A stretch of DNA of 39,106 nucleotides from an uncultured Prevotella sp. (GTDB lineage: Bacteria > Bacteroidota > Bacteroidia > Bacteroidales > Bacteroidaceae), in the NCBI GenBank assembly GCA_937907705.1, contig CALCVP010000088.1, forward strand, positions 1 to 39,106, given 5' to 3'. The notes beneath the pieces are model-generated. The model was not told the DNA's origin. It worked only from the letters and a program-made list of their open reading frames with translations, and did no database searches. The position numbers and the translations under genes were made by a program. Below are positions 25,361-34,291 of the stretch, in pieces. The stretch's first letter is position 1. Each line of letters begins with the position of its first letter.

Positions 25361-27115
25361 CTATTTCTCTGTAGTTTCTGTAGAAGAAGCTTTAGCTTTT
25401 TCTATCCATGCAGCAAATTCATCTACTTTAGGATTGGTATATCCCAACTTATATTTCTTGTTAACACCACATACATCCATTTGTAGCTTCTGAGGGTTAA
25501 CATCCCTAATATCTGAAATAAGATAATAACCACACTTATTAAATACAGAAACCCATTGCTCCTCTACGCCTATTGCCTTCCACTCTTCTTTACTGCTACG
25601 TGGAGCTTTTTTCTCAGGGCGCATCTGCGGGAAGAACAATACCTCTTGAATATAGGTCTTGCCTGTCATCAGCATTACCAATCGGTCTATACCGATACCT
25701 ATGCCGCTTGTAGGAGGCATGCCATATTGCAATGCACGCAAAAAGTCTTGATCTATAATCATAGCCTCATCATCACCTTTATCGGCTAAGCGCATCTGCT
25801 CTTTAAATCGCTCTTCCTGATCGATTGGGTCATTCAATTCGGAGTAAGCATTAGCTAACTCTTTGCCATTTACCATCAGCTCAAAACGTTCTGTAAGACC
25901 AGGTTTAGAGCGATGCATTTTTGTCAATGGGCTCATCTCTACGGGATAATCAGTAATGAAGGTAGGCTGAATGAAGGTACCTTCACAGAACTCTCCAAAC
26001 ATCTCGTCAATCAGTTTGCCTTTACCCATTGTATCATCAATCTCCATATTAAGCTTTTTGCAAACCTCTCGTATTTCATTTTCTGACATACCATTAAGGT
26101 CATAGCCAGTTTTCTCTTTGATGGCATCCAATATAGGCAGCCGACGATAAGGAGCCTTAAAACTTACTATATTGCCGTCAATTTCTCTTTCAGGTTTTCC
26201 ATTAACAGCTATGCAAACGGTCTCCAACAGCTTCTCAGTAAAAGACATCATCCAATTGTAATCCTTATACTGGACATAAAGTTCCATGCAAGTAAACTCA
26301 GGATTATGATTACGATCCATTCCTTCATTTCTGAAGTTCTTTCCAATCTCGTACACGCCTTCAAAACCGCCTACTATCAAGCGCTTTAGGTAAAGCTCTG
26401 TAGCGATACGCATATACATATCTATGTTCAGTGCATTGAAATGAGTAATAAATGGACGTGCACTGGCACCACCTGCAATGCTCTGCAATGTTGGAGTTTC
26501 CACTTCAGTATATCCTGCATCATCAAGTACTTTTCTGATTGTACGAATAACGGTAGCCCTTTGCAGGAATGTATCTTTTACGCCATCATTGACAATGAGG
26601 TCTACATAACGTTGGCGATAACGTAGCTCAGGATCATCAAATTTATCATATGCTACACCATCTTTATATTTAACAATAGGCAGTGGCTTCAAGCTCTTTG
26701 AGAGTACTGTCAAGCTTTTGGCATGTACACTTACCTCACCTGTCTGAGTTTTAAACACGAAACCTGTAACACCGATAAAGTCGCCTATATCCAATAAACG
26801 CTTAAATACTTTTGTATATAAATCTTTGTTCTCATCAGGACAAATATCATCGCGTGTGATATACACTTGTATACGTCCTTTTGAGTCTTGAATTTCAGCA
26901 AAAGAAGCTTTACCCATTATACGTTTGCTCATCAAACGTCCTGCGATACATACTTCGCGTAAAGGCTCCTCTTCTTTGAAATCCTCTTTAATTTCAGTAG
27001 AAAAAGCATTGGTTGGATACTCTGCTGCTGGATATGGATCAATACCCATATCACGCAATTCTTGAAGACTCTGGCGTCTTCCTATTTCCTGTTCACTCAG
27101 TTCTAATATGTTCAT
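25361..27115 (-). CDS. lysS: Lysyl-tRNA synthetase, class II
   Basis: LysS charges tRNA-Lys with lysine. The protein is 584 aa, longer than the roughly 500 aa of the E. coli enzyme because of a C-terminal extension seen in Bacteroidetes homologues (about residues 510-584). An OB-fold anticodon-binding domain (about residues 55-160, VCIAGRLMSKRIMGKASFAEIQD) comes first. The class II catalytic core has motif 2 in FRNEGMDRNHNPEFTCMELY and motif 3 in GIGIGIDRLVMLMTG. It is the first gene of the lysS-gpsA-pgi-HAD run. A -7 box lies upstream at 27237-27230. Confidence 0.97.
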   Translation of the reverse strand: MNILELSEQEIGRRQSLQELRDMGIDPYPAAEYPTNAFSTEIKEDFKEEEPLREVCIAGRLMSKRIMGKASFAEIQDSKGRIQVYITRDDICPDENKDLYTKVFKRLLDIGDFIGVTGFVFKTQTGEVSVHAKSLTVLSKSLKPLPIVKYKDGVAYDKFDDPELRYRQRYVDLIVNDGVKDTFLQRATVIRTIRKVLDDAGYTEVETPTLQSIAGGASARPFITHFNALNIDMYMRIATELYLKRLIVGGFEGVYEIGKNFRNEGMDRNHNPEFTCMELYVQYKDYNWMMSFTEKLLETVCIAVNGKPEREIDGNIVSFKAPYRRLPILDAIKEKTGYDLNGMSENEIREVCKKLNMEIDDTMGKGKLIDEMFGEFCEGTFIQPTFITDYPVEMSPLTKMHRSKPGLTERFELMVNGKELANAYSELNDPIDQEERFKEQMRLADKGDDEAMIIDQDFLRALQYGMPPTSGIGIGIDRLVMLMTGKTYIQEVLFFPQMRPEKKAPRSSKEEWKAIGVEEQWVSVFNKCGYYLISDIRDVNPQKLQMDVCGVNKKYKLGYTNPKVDEFAAWIEKAKASSTETTEK

Positions 27116-27425
27116 AAGAAGAATTCTATTCTTTTTAACTTAAAATATAGTAAGATAGTTCTACATTGAAAAGTGTATATTCCGCGTTACGAAAGTTACT
27201 TCATAATGCAAGGTATAAACTATCCTTTGCAAAGGTAATTCAAATTAAAGACAATACACAATTTGCCAACATCAGAATAGTAAATAGAAACCTTTTTTAA
27301 ATATTTTTTATTTTTCAAAATACTTCATTTCTATACGCTATTTACTTTTATTGATCAAGATGTGTCAATACAGCAGCACTTGACATACTACCTATTACGA
27401 AAGCATCTGCTTTATGCATAATGCT
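27116..27425. other. Intergenic region upstream of lysS
   Basis: This 310-bp AT-rich gap holds the lysS -7 box and, nearer the B3/4 gene, a weak hairpin (TGTCAA 27363-27368 with TTGACA 27380-27385) without a U-run. I see no gene. Confidence 0.65.
27224..27237 (-). promoter_or_regulatory. lysS -7 box embedded in a 12-bp palindrome
   Basis: The plus strand reads CAAAGGTA at 27230-27237, giving TACCTTTG on the minus strand about 115 bases before the lysS ATG. The perfect palindrome CCTTTGCAAAGG (27224-27235) overlaps it and could be an operator. A TTG-type -33 (minus strand TTGTG, 27261-27257) lies 19 bp away. Confidence 0.55.
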
Positions 27426-28091
27426 TCAATACATTATATAGTGGGAATGGCTGCCCTGAGCATATTGCTCTATTAACTTGACAATATACTTTGCATTAGC
27501 TTCTACTTGACCTTTATTGCCATCATATCCATTAATAAGTACCAATATATGTGTGGTTGTCGCTGTTATTTTCGTTCTTTCATTATCACTGGTAGGTGTT
27601 CCGATTCCCCCTTGTTGATCTCTGTATACAGGCAATCCTGCTATATTAATTATACCACGTCCTATACCTTCATAAGGTTCATCTTCACGTCCTACCCCTA
27701 AAGTCAGCGTATTGCCTATAATTTTATCTGCATCAAATCCGCCTATGCTATATCCAAAGACGATACTGCCCAAATTAACAAGATCCACCAAGGTATCTAT
27801 TTGATAGAGTTGTTTACCTTGCAGCATACGCCTGATAAGTGCTTCTGCTGCCGGTCTGTATCTACTGGGATCTTTACCGCAAGCTTTATACACCTTGCGC
27901 GTAGCAGCTATACCAGATATTTTTTTCAATGTCTCTGTGGTTATCGTATTGCGATAATCTTCCCCTTTTGCATTTATCTCTTTCCACAAAGGGGCACTGT
28001 AAGGAGTATTGACAACTTGTGCTTCTATGGCTGCACCTACAAACTGTGGACACACGCTCTCTATCTCAGCCGACACATCTATCTTTATCAT
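27426..28091 (-). CDS. Stand-alone B3/4 (PheT editing-like) domain protein
   Basis: The 221-aa protein resembles the B3/4 domain of the phenylalanyl-tRNA synthetase beta chain, which in PheT hydrolyses mischarged Tyr-tRNA-Phe. Features seen are KVYKACGKDPSRYRPAAEALIRR, LVDLVNLGSIVFGYSIGGFD, and NERTKITATTTHILVLINGY, all typical of free-standing B3/4 proteins. It lacks the synthetase catalytic core. Its function is not established; trans-editing of a mischarged tRNA is the natural hypothesis. It starts 28 bases after the mnmA stop on the same strand, so the pair is probably one transcript joining two tRNA-related functions. Confidence 0.88.
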   Translation of the reverse strand: MIKIDVSAEIESVCPQFVGAAIEAQVVNTPYSAPLWKEINAKGEDYRNTITTETLKKISGIAATRKVYKACGKDPSRYRPAAEALIRRMLQGKQLYQIDTLVDLVNLGSIVFGYSIGGFDADKIIGNTLTLGVGREDEPYEGIGRGIINIAGLPVYRDQQGGIGTPTSDNERTKITATTTHILVLINGYDGNKGQVEANAKYIVKLIEQYAQGSHSHYIMY

Positions 28092-28119
28092 AGTCTTTGT
28101 CTTTAAACATGTATTTTTA

Positions 28120-29205
28120 TCAAATACTTATCTCGCCACTTCCATAGCAGCGATGATGTTGTTCATCATAAACCACGCAAAACTGTCCAGGAGCTACCCC
28201 TTGTATCAGTTCTTCTGCATGCACTATATAACGGTCTGGAGATATTTTTTCCAATGTTGCCAAATGGTATTCTGGCGTATGCCTTATTTTAAAACGCACT
28301 TTTATGGTAGTAACGTCTTCCCAAGGATTCATTGTCAAGAAGTGAAAATCTCTTATCGAGAAATCTTTCTTGTAAGCTGTACGTGGCTCAAAGCCTTTAC
28401 TTACATAAAGTATATTGCGCTCTACATCTTTCTTTACAGCATACCATGGTCCGCCGCCAAATCCCAATCCATGTCGCTGCCCTATTGTGTGAAACCACAG
28501 ACCCTTGTGCATTCCTATTTTCTTACTGGTCTCCAGCTCTACTACATCACCTGGATTTTCGCCTAAGTAACGACGGATATAATCATTATAATTAATCTTA
28601 CCCAAGAAACAGATACCTTGGCTATCTTTACGCTTTGCATTGATCAAGTGCTCACGCTCAGCTATCTGCCTTACCTCATCTTTCATATAATGACCTATTG
28701 GGAAAAGGGCTTTCTTCAGTTGCCAATCATATATCTGCGCCAAGAAATCAGTCTGGTCTTTCACTGGATCAGGACTGGTTACCAACCACTTTCTGCCGTT
28801 CTCTATCTCTGTTTGCGCATAATGTCCTGTAGCAATCAAATCATATTGATACCCCATTTTTTCATGAAAGGCGCCAAATTTTATTAACCTGTTACACATC
28901 ACATCGGGATTAGGCGTAAATCCGTTGCGCACTTTCTCCATCGTATAACGCGTTACTTGATTCCAATATTCCTTATGACAGTCTACCACTTGCAACTTAC
29001 ACCCATAACGAGACGCTACAGCCGTGGCCATTTCCAAATCTTCTTCGCTTGAGCAGTCCCATTCTTCTTGCTCTTCCGGACCTATCTTTATGTAAAAGCA
29101 ATCAGGGTGTAAACCTTTTTGAGCCAACTCATGGACAACAACTGAACTGTCTACACCACCGGAAAGCAGCACTGCTATTTTTTTATTTGTTATATCTTCT
29201 GCCAT
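28120..29205 (-). CDS. mnmA: tRNA-specific 2-thiouridylase MnmA
   Basis: MnmA puts sulfur on U34 of the Lys, Glu and Gln tRNAs. The PP-loop SGGVDSS is at residues 15-21. The catalytic cysteines are Cys104 in NPDVMCNRLIKF and Cys199 in SQGICFLGK. The C-terminal part has the tRNA-binding GLWFHTIGQRHGLGFGGGPWYA. The frame is open up to an ATG at 29256, but the promoter at 29258-29227 lies between it and the second ATG. The true start is therefore 29205 (MAEDITNKKIAVLLSGGVDS), giving 361 aa. B3/4 follows. The acceptance of tRNA-Lys links it functionally, though not transcriptionally, to lysS nearby. Confidence 0.96.
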   Translation of the reverse strand: MAEDITNKKIAVLLSGGVDSSVVVHELAQKGLHPDCFYIKIGPEEQEEWDCSSEEDLEMATAVASRYGCKLQVVDCHKEYWNQVTRYTMEKVRNGFTPNPDVMCNRLIKFGAFHEKMGYQYDLIATGHYAQTEIENGRKWLVTSPDPVKDQTDFLAQIYDWQLKKALFPIGHYMKDEVRQIAEREHLINAKRKDSQGICFLGKINYNDYIRRYLGENPGDVVELETSKKIGMHKGLWFHTIGQRHGLGFGGGPWYAVKKDVERNILYVSKGFEPRTAYKKDFSIRDFHFLTMNPWEDVTTIKVRFKIRHTPEYHLATLEKISPDRYIVHAEELIQGVAPGQFCVVYDEQHHRCYGSGEISI

Positions 29206-29226
29206 AATTTCATTTATTTTCAATTG

Positions 29227-29258
29227 CAAAAGTAAGCAAAAACTCGCTAACTGCAAAA
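29227..29258 (-). promoter_or_regulatory. Bacteroidetes promoter of mnmA
   Basis: On the minus strand a -33 element TTTTG (29258-29254), a 19-bp spacer and a -7 box TACTTTTG (29234-29227) match the consensus closely. The start codon at 29205 is about 22 bases downstream of the box. Confidence 0.85.
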
Positions 29259-29423
29259 TCTCATTTATAAAAGTAAACCAGTTTTAAGCCGCACATTAAC
29301 TATCTGCATTTCTTTGTTTATTGCGACACATTTAGCCCGTACAAGAGTACAAAAGAGTACAAAAACAATGTTAAACATCTGTTAAACGAAGAATTACGGC
29401 AAAAGAGACTCACAAATAATCTG

Positions 29424-29431
29424 TACTTTTG
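29424..29431 (+). promoter_or_regulatory. Bacteroidetes -7 box of metF-metH
   Basis: TACTTTTG matches TAnnTTTG and is 131 bases before the metF ATG, implying a long leader. The -33 element is not a clear match. Confidence 0.65.
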
Positions 29432-29440
29432 CAAACATTT

Positions 29441-29531
29441 AGGTTGATAAAAGCGGGTTCGACATACTCAACTGCAATTATCATACTTAGTTTTCATACA
29501 ACCAGTGTCGCAATGCAAACACTTTTTATCA
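29441..29531 (+). promoter_or_regulatory. Structured leader of metF-metH, possible riboregulator
   Basis: GTTGA (29443-29447) can pair with TCAAC (29468-29472), while GGTTG (29442-29446) can instead pair with CAACC (29499-29503). TGATAA (29445-29450) can pair with TTATCA at 29478-29483 or at 29526-29531. AGTGT (29504-29508) and ACACT (29519-29523) form a small hairpin directly followed by TTTT. Competing stems ahead of a terminator-like hairpin suggest attenuation. I could not match it to a SAM, SAH or cobalamin riboswitch consensus. Confidence 0.35.
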
Positions 29532-29562
29532 TTTAAATGCTAATTAACAACTATTTCCAAAC

Positions 29563-30519
29563 ATGAATAATATAGCAGCTTTTCTAAACACTCCACATTC
29601 CACAGCATTTTCTTTTGAGATATTACCCCCACTTAGAGGCAAGGGCATTGAACATGTATTCAAAACAATAGAGAAGCTATTGCCTTTTAACCCTGCTTAC
29701 ATCAATATCACTACCCATCGCACAGAGACCGTGTATCATGAGGTGGCAGACAACATATACCACAAGGCCATAGAACGCAAGCGCCCAGGCACCACTGCCA
29801 TTGCAGCTGCCATCAAGGCTAAATTCGGTATACCTACTGTACCTCATATCATCTGTAGCGATTACACTTGTGCCGATTTAGAAAATGAGTTGATAGACCT
29901 ATCCTATTTAGGCATCACCGATTTATTGGTACTACGTGGCGATAGAGCACGAGGTGAAAACAAGTTTACTCCCATTAAAGGAGGTCACCAGCATGCAGTG
30001 GAACTGTGTGAGCAGATTAACCAATTCAATCAAGGCATTATGGTAGATGGCGAACATGCCGAGCCTTTAGCCAATCCCTTTACTTATGGTGTGGCAGGTT
30101 ATCCGGAAAAGCATGAGGAGGCCATGAATTTGGATATAGATATCTTGCACCTTAAAGCTAAGGTTGACGCTGGTGCACAGTATGTTGTTACACAAATGTT
30201 CTTTGACAACAAGAAGTATTTCGACTTTGTAGAGCGTTGCCGCCAACAAGGCATTCAAGTACCTATCATTCCTGGACTCAAGCCGCTTACTTCACTCACA
30301 CAGCAAGTGCTACTGCCCAAAACATTCCACATTGATTTCCCTACAGAGTTGGCTACAGCCTTTGCCAAATGCAAGAACAACGATGAGGTAAAAGCGCTCG
30401 GCATAGAATGGGGCATACAACAAGCACGCGAACTGAAAGAGGCCAATGTGCCCAGCATACATTTCTATTCCATGAATGCCTCTGCCAGCATAGAGAAGAT
30501 AGCCAAAGCCGTATATTAA
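29563..30519 (+). CDS. metF: Methylenetetrahydrofolate reductase
   Basis: MetF reduces 5,10-methylene-THF to 5-methyl-THF, the methyl donor for MetH. The 318-aa protein is a complete FAD-dependent TIM barrel. It has the catalytic-region FEILPPLRGKG at about residues 19-29, TTHRTE (about 46-51), LLVLRGDR (about 125-132) and the folate/NADH side VTQMFFDNKKYFDFVE. The C-terminal IHFYSMN matches the family's LHFYTLN. It lies 22 bases before metH on the same strand and is almost certainly co-transcribed with it. Confidence 0.97.
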   Translation: MNNIAAFLNTPHSTAFSFEILPPLRGKGIEHVFKTIEKLLPFNPAYINITTHRTETVYHEVADNIYHKAIERKRPGTTAIAAAIKAKFGIPTVPHIICSDYTCADLENELIDLSYLGITDLLVLRGDRARGENKFTPIKGGHQHAVELCEQINQFNQGIMVDGEHAEPLANPFTYGVAGYPEKHEEAMNLDIDILHLKAKVDAGAQYVVTQMFFDNKKYFDFVERCRQQGIQVPIIPGLKPLTSLTQQVLLPKTFHIDFPTELATAFAKCKNNDEVKALGIEWGIQQARELKEANVPSIHFYSMNASASIEKIAKAVY

Positions 30520-30541
30520 GATTTTAGCAATTTCAGATTAC

Positions 30542-33500
30542 ATGTTAATCAACAATATATTAAGCAACAGAATTATGGTGCTCGATGGAGCCATGGGTAC
30601 CATGATACAACGTTTGGGATTTAACGAGAAGCATTTCAAAGGTGATTCTTTTGCGCAACACCCTTGCAAACTGCAAGGTGACAACGACGTATTGTCTGTC
30701 ACACAGCCCGATGCCATTGCCCAAATTCACAGAAGTTATTTAGAGGCTGGTGCCGATATCATCGAGACCAATACCTTTAATGCGCAAGCCATATCGCAAG
30801 CAGATTATGGCATGCAACCCTATATCCGCCAACTCAACTTATCTGCAGCACGTATAGCCCGTACTGAGGCAGACCGCATGACGAAACTGACACCCGACAA
30901 GCCTCGCTTTGTAGCAGGTTCAATAGGCCCTACCGGAAAGACAGCTTCCATGTCGCCTGATGTCAACGACCCTGCGTATAGGGCTGTAAGCTTCGACCAG
31001 CTCTGCTCTGCCTATCAGGAACAGATGGAAGCGCTCATAGAAGGTGGTGTAGACCTATTGCTGATAGAGACTATCTTTGACACTTTAAATGCCAAAGCAG
31101 CTTTGGAAGCGGCACGTTTAGCTTTCGCTACCAAGGGACGCCAGCTCCCTATCATGCTATCCGTTACCATCGCCGATGCTGCCGGCCGCACGCTGTCAGG
31201 CCAGACCATTGAAGCTTTTATCACTTCTGTTAATCACATGCCACTCTTTTCCATCGGTCTTAACTGCTCGTTCGGTGCCAAAGAGATGCTGCCTTTCTTG
31301 CGCCAAGTATCTGCATTATCACCTTATTATGTCAGTGCTTATCCCAATGCGGGCATTCCTAATGCTATGGGTGAGTATAACGAGACACCACAGACCATGG
31401 CAGACAGCATAGCCAAGTTTGCACATGAAGGTTTGGTCAATATCGTAGGTGGCTGTTGTGGCTCTACACCCGAACATATCAAGGCTATTGCAACAGCTGT
31501 GGCTGATGGTATACAGTTGCGTAACCCCCACCCCACAGTGCTGCCTTGGCTGGCTGGTTTGGACGGTTTCCATGCCAACAATGCATTTATCAATGTAGGC
31601 GAGCGTTGCAATGTTGCGGGTAGCCGCAAGTTCTTACGACTGATTAACGAGAAGTCTTACGATGAAGCCTTGGGCATTGCACGCAAGCAAGTTAGAGACG
31701 GAGCCATGATATTAGACGTCAATATGGACGATGGCATGCTTGACACCCAAGCAGAGATGGGCAATTTCTTACAGCTAATGGCTTCCGACCCGGAAATAGC
31801 ACGCATACCTTGGATGATTGACTCTTCACGCTTTGAAGTGATAGAGGCGGCTTTGAAGTGCATACAAGGCAAGGCTATTGTCAATTCCATTTCACTGAAA
31901 GAAGGCGAAGCCACATTCTTGTCTCATGCACAACGCATCAAGGAATTAGGGGCGGCTGTCATCGTTATGGCATTTGACGAGCAAGGGCAAGCCACATCCT
32001 TTCAACGCAAGATAGAAGTGTGTGCCAGGGCTTATCAATTGCTTACCGAGCAACTGCACTTCAATGCCGAAGATATTATCTTTGACCCTAACATACTGAC
32101 CATTGCCACAGGTATGAAGGAGCACGACCGCTATGCTCTTGACTTCATAGAAGCCACAGAGTGGATACACACCCATCTTCCTCATGCCAAAGTGAGTGGT
32201 GGTGTGAGCAACCTGTCGTTCTCTTTCCGAGGCAACAATTACCTCAGAGAGGCCATGCACGCAGTATTTTTGTATCATGCCATTAAAGTTGGTATGGACA
32301 TGGCCATCGTCAATCCTGCCACGAAAGTAATGTACAACGAGATACCTGCCGAGTTGCTCACGGCCTTGGAAGACGCTATTCTTTGTCGCCGACCTGATGC
32401 CACAGAGCGTTTGGTAAACATAGCCGACAAATACAAGGATGTAAAGACTTCCGAACAGCCTACCACTGCAGTCAACCGCCATGAACTGTCGTTGGAAGAG
32501 CGTCTTGTCAACGCATTGCAGCGAGGCGACAATGAATATTTGGAAGAAGATATCAACGAGGCGCTACAACAGTATGCCACACCACAAGATATCATAGAGG
32601 GACCTCTTATGAAAGGCATGTCTATCGTGGGCGACTTGTTTGGAGCCGGCAAGATGTTTCTGCCACAGGTAGTCAAGACTGCCCGCACCATGAAACAAGC
32701 CGTAGAGCTGCTGCAACCGCATATCATGGCACAGAAAACGGCAGTAGCCAAAAGCAACAACAGCAAATACTTGTTAGCTACCGTCAAAGGTGATGTACAC
32801 GACATTGGCAAAAACATAGCTGGTGTGGTGCTGGCTTGCAACAACTTTGACGTTACTGATTTAGGCGTAATGGTTACAGCCGAAACAATAGTGAAAGCGG
32901 CCAAAGATACACATGCCGACTTTATAGGATTGAGTGGATTGATTACACCGTCACTTGACGAAATGTGCCACATAGCAAAATGCCTGAAAGAGGCGGGCAT
33001 CAGCGTACCGCTGTTCATCGGAGGTGCCACTACTTCAGCACTGCACACAGCAGTAAAGATAGCACCGCTCTATGACGGTCCTGTGTTCCATGTAAAAGAT
33101 GCTGCACAAAATCCTGTGCTGGCTATGCAACTGAACAGTCAGCAGCGGCAACACACCATAGCCTGCCTGAAGTTTGAGCAAGAGCAACTACGGCAGCGCA
33201 TGCAGCGCAAAATCACTACACAGCTGTCTGAACAGGAGGCAACAGAAAAGAGGTTGCATATCAATTGGGACAAAGAAACCATCACTGACCCTACCTATTT
33301 AGGCATCAAGACAATCAGCCCTATCAGCATTAACGATGCTCGCCCATTTATCAACTGGCGACAGTTCTATAATCTATGGGGCGTAAAGAGCAATACACAA
33401 GAGGCTGACAGCATCAAGGCTGAAGCCGAAGCCTTGCTCGACAGCATAGCACCGTTGCACCACCTCAGGGCACAAGTGGCTTTCTATCAAGCTTATGGCA

Positions 33501-34099
33501 CTGACCATAGCATTATAGTAGAGAAACAGTCTGCACTGACCAATATCATCAACGCACCTCGACAGACTGCCGACACACAACAGATAGAAATAGCCACACC
33601 ACGCCAGCTCAACCCTGGCGACAAAGGTTACTGTCTGTCTCTCTGCGACTTTGTAGCTCCACAGGGCTATAAAGACCATATCGGTGTATTTGCCATTACC
33701 GTTTCAGCATCATTCAAGGAACAATTGGAAGAGCTAAAGCATAAAGGCGACCAATATCAAGCGCTGCTGCTGCAAAGCATTGGCGACCGACTGGCAGAAG
33801 CTACCAGTGAATGGCTGCATGCCGAGGTACGCAAGAAACTGTGGGGATATGCGCCCAACGAGCAACTGAACATCAAGCAGATGTATAGTGCACAATATCA
33901 GGGCATACGGCCTGCCATAGGTTACCCTTCTCTGCCCGACCAACGCACTATCTTCACCGCAAAAGAGCTATTGGACCTGCCGCAGTTAGGCATTACGCTT
34001 ACAGAAAACGGTGCCATGTATCCACAGGCTTCGGTATGCGGGCTCTATATCGCCAACCGTCATGCCAGCTATTTCATGGTGAATACAGGCAGACATTGA
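30542..34099 (+). CDS. metH: Cobalamin-dependent methionine synthase
   Basis: MetH transfers a methyl group from methyl-THF to homocysteine through cobalamin. The 1185-aa protein has all four modules. The homocysteine domain (about 1-320) has zinc ligands Cys242 in LNCSFGAKEM and Cys305/Cys306 in GGCCGST. The pterin domain (about 340-610) has the FINVGERCNVAGSRKFLRL start. The cobalamin cap and B12 domain (about 640-890) has axial His753 in DVHDIGKN and the later SGLITPSL and GGATTSALHTA. The C-terminal AdoMet activation domain (about 900-1185) ends with GIRPAIGYPSLPDQ. The length is a little shorter than the E. coli enzyme. The activation domain means the cell must supply reduced flavodoxin or an equivalent; the gene for that is not identified here. 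Confidence 0.98.
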   Translation: MLINNILSNRIMVLDGAMGTMIQRLGFNEKHFKGDSFAQHPCKLQGDNDVLSVTQPDAIAQIHRSYLEAGADIIETNTFNAQAISQADYGMQPYIRQLNLSAARIARTEADRMTKLTPDKPRFVAGSIGPTGKTASMSPDVNDPAYRAVSFDQLCSAYQEQMEALIEGGVDLLLIETIFDTLNAKAALEAARLAFATKGRQLPIMLSVTIADAAGRTLSGQTIEAFITSVNHMPLFSIGLNCSFGAKEMLPFLRQVSALSPYYVSAYPNAGIPNAMGEYNETPQTMADSIAKFAHEGLVNIVGGCCGSTPEHIKAIATAVADGIQLRNPHPTVLPWLAGLDGFHANNAFINVGERCNVAGSRKFLRLINEKSYDEALGIARKQVRDGAMILDVNMDDGMLDTQAEMGNFLQLMASDPEIARIPWMIDSSRFEVIEAALKCIQGKAIVNSISLKEGEATFLSHAQRIKELGAAVIVMAFDEQGQATSFQRKIEVCARAYQLLTEQLHFNAEDIIFDPNILTIATGMKEHDRYALDFIEATEWIHTHLPHAKVSGGVSNLSFSFRGNNYLREAMHAVFLYHAIKVGMDMAIVNPATKVMYNEIPAELLTALEDAILCRRPDATERLVNIADKYKDVKTSEQPTTAVNRHELSLEERLVNALQRGDNEYLEEDINEALQQYATPQDIIEGPLMKGMSIVGDLFGAGKMFLPQVVKTARTMKQAVELLQPHIMAQKTAVAKSNNSKYLLATVKGDVHDIGKNIAGVVLACNNFDVTDLGVMVTAETIVKAAKDTHADFIGLSGLITPSLDEMCHIAKCLKEAGISVPLFIGGATTSALHTAVKIAPLYDGPVFHVKDAAQNPVLAMQLNSQQRQHTIACLKFEQEQLRQRMQRKITTQLSEQEATEKRLHINWDKETITDPTYLGIKTISPISINDARPFINWRQFYNLWGVKSNTQEADSIKAEAEALLDSIAPLHHLRAQVAFYQAYGTDHSIIVEKQSALTNIINAPRQTADTQQIEIATPRQLNPGDKGYCLSLCDFVAPQGYKDHIGVFAITVSASFKEQLEELKHKGDQYQALLLQSIGDRLAEATSEWLHAEVRKKLWGYAPNEQLNIKQMYSAQYQGIRPAIGYPSLPDQRTIFTAKELLDLPQLGITLTENGAMYPQASVCGLYIANRHASYFMVNTGRH

Positions 34100-34116
34100 T
34101 TCCTCTTTATTATAAC

Positions 34117-34160
34117 AAAGCCCCTGTCGACTATCATGTCAACAGAGGCTTTGCTTTTGT
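34117..34160 (+). terminator. Intrinsic terminator after metH
   Basis: AAAGCCCCTGT (34117-34127) pairs with ACAGAGGCTTT (34142-34152) with one mismatch, and GCTTTTGTTT follows. Confidence 0.85.
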
Positions 34161-34233
34161 TTGTCATCCATAAACAACAATATGACATCATAAACACTTT
34201 AAGAACAGTCTTTTCTTGCTATTCGTCCCTTTC

Positions 34234-34278
34234 AAACAATCTTTGAATACCGTTCGAAGAACATTATAAAGATTGTTT
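34234..34278 (-). terminator. Hairpin at the 3' end of the restriction-modification gene
   Basis: AAACAATCTTT (34234-34244) and AAAGATTGTTT (34268-34278) form an 11-bp stem with a 23-base loop, 13 bases beyond the stop codon at 34292. The following U-run on the minus strand is weak, so this is a likely but not strong terminator. Confidence 0.5.
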
Positions 34279-34291
34279 AAGCATTTCCATT

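Larger units (their letters stand above)
29206..29562. other. Divergent intergenic region between mnmA and metF
   Basis: This 357-bp gap carries the mnmA promoter (29227-29258), the metF -7 box (29424-29431) and a structured metF leader of about 125 bases. No gene is seen. Confidence 0.75.

Noticed and set aside
29206..29256. Upstream ATG of mnmA at 29256.
   Set aside because: A consensus promoter for mnmA lies at 29227-29258, so the transcript starts downstream of this ATG.
29451..29475. tRNA-like GGGTTCGAC sequence.
   Set aside because: No acceptor stem, D-arm or anticodon arm can be drawn around it.
29441..29531. Known SAM-I, SAM-II or cobalamin riboswitch in the metF leader.
   Set aside because: I could not find the conserved core bases of any of these classes, so I only report a structured leader.
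32275..33048. Antisense frame of 257 codons opposite metH.
   Set aside because: It is Cys- and Ser-rich, matches no family I know, and lies wholly inside a certain gene.
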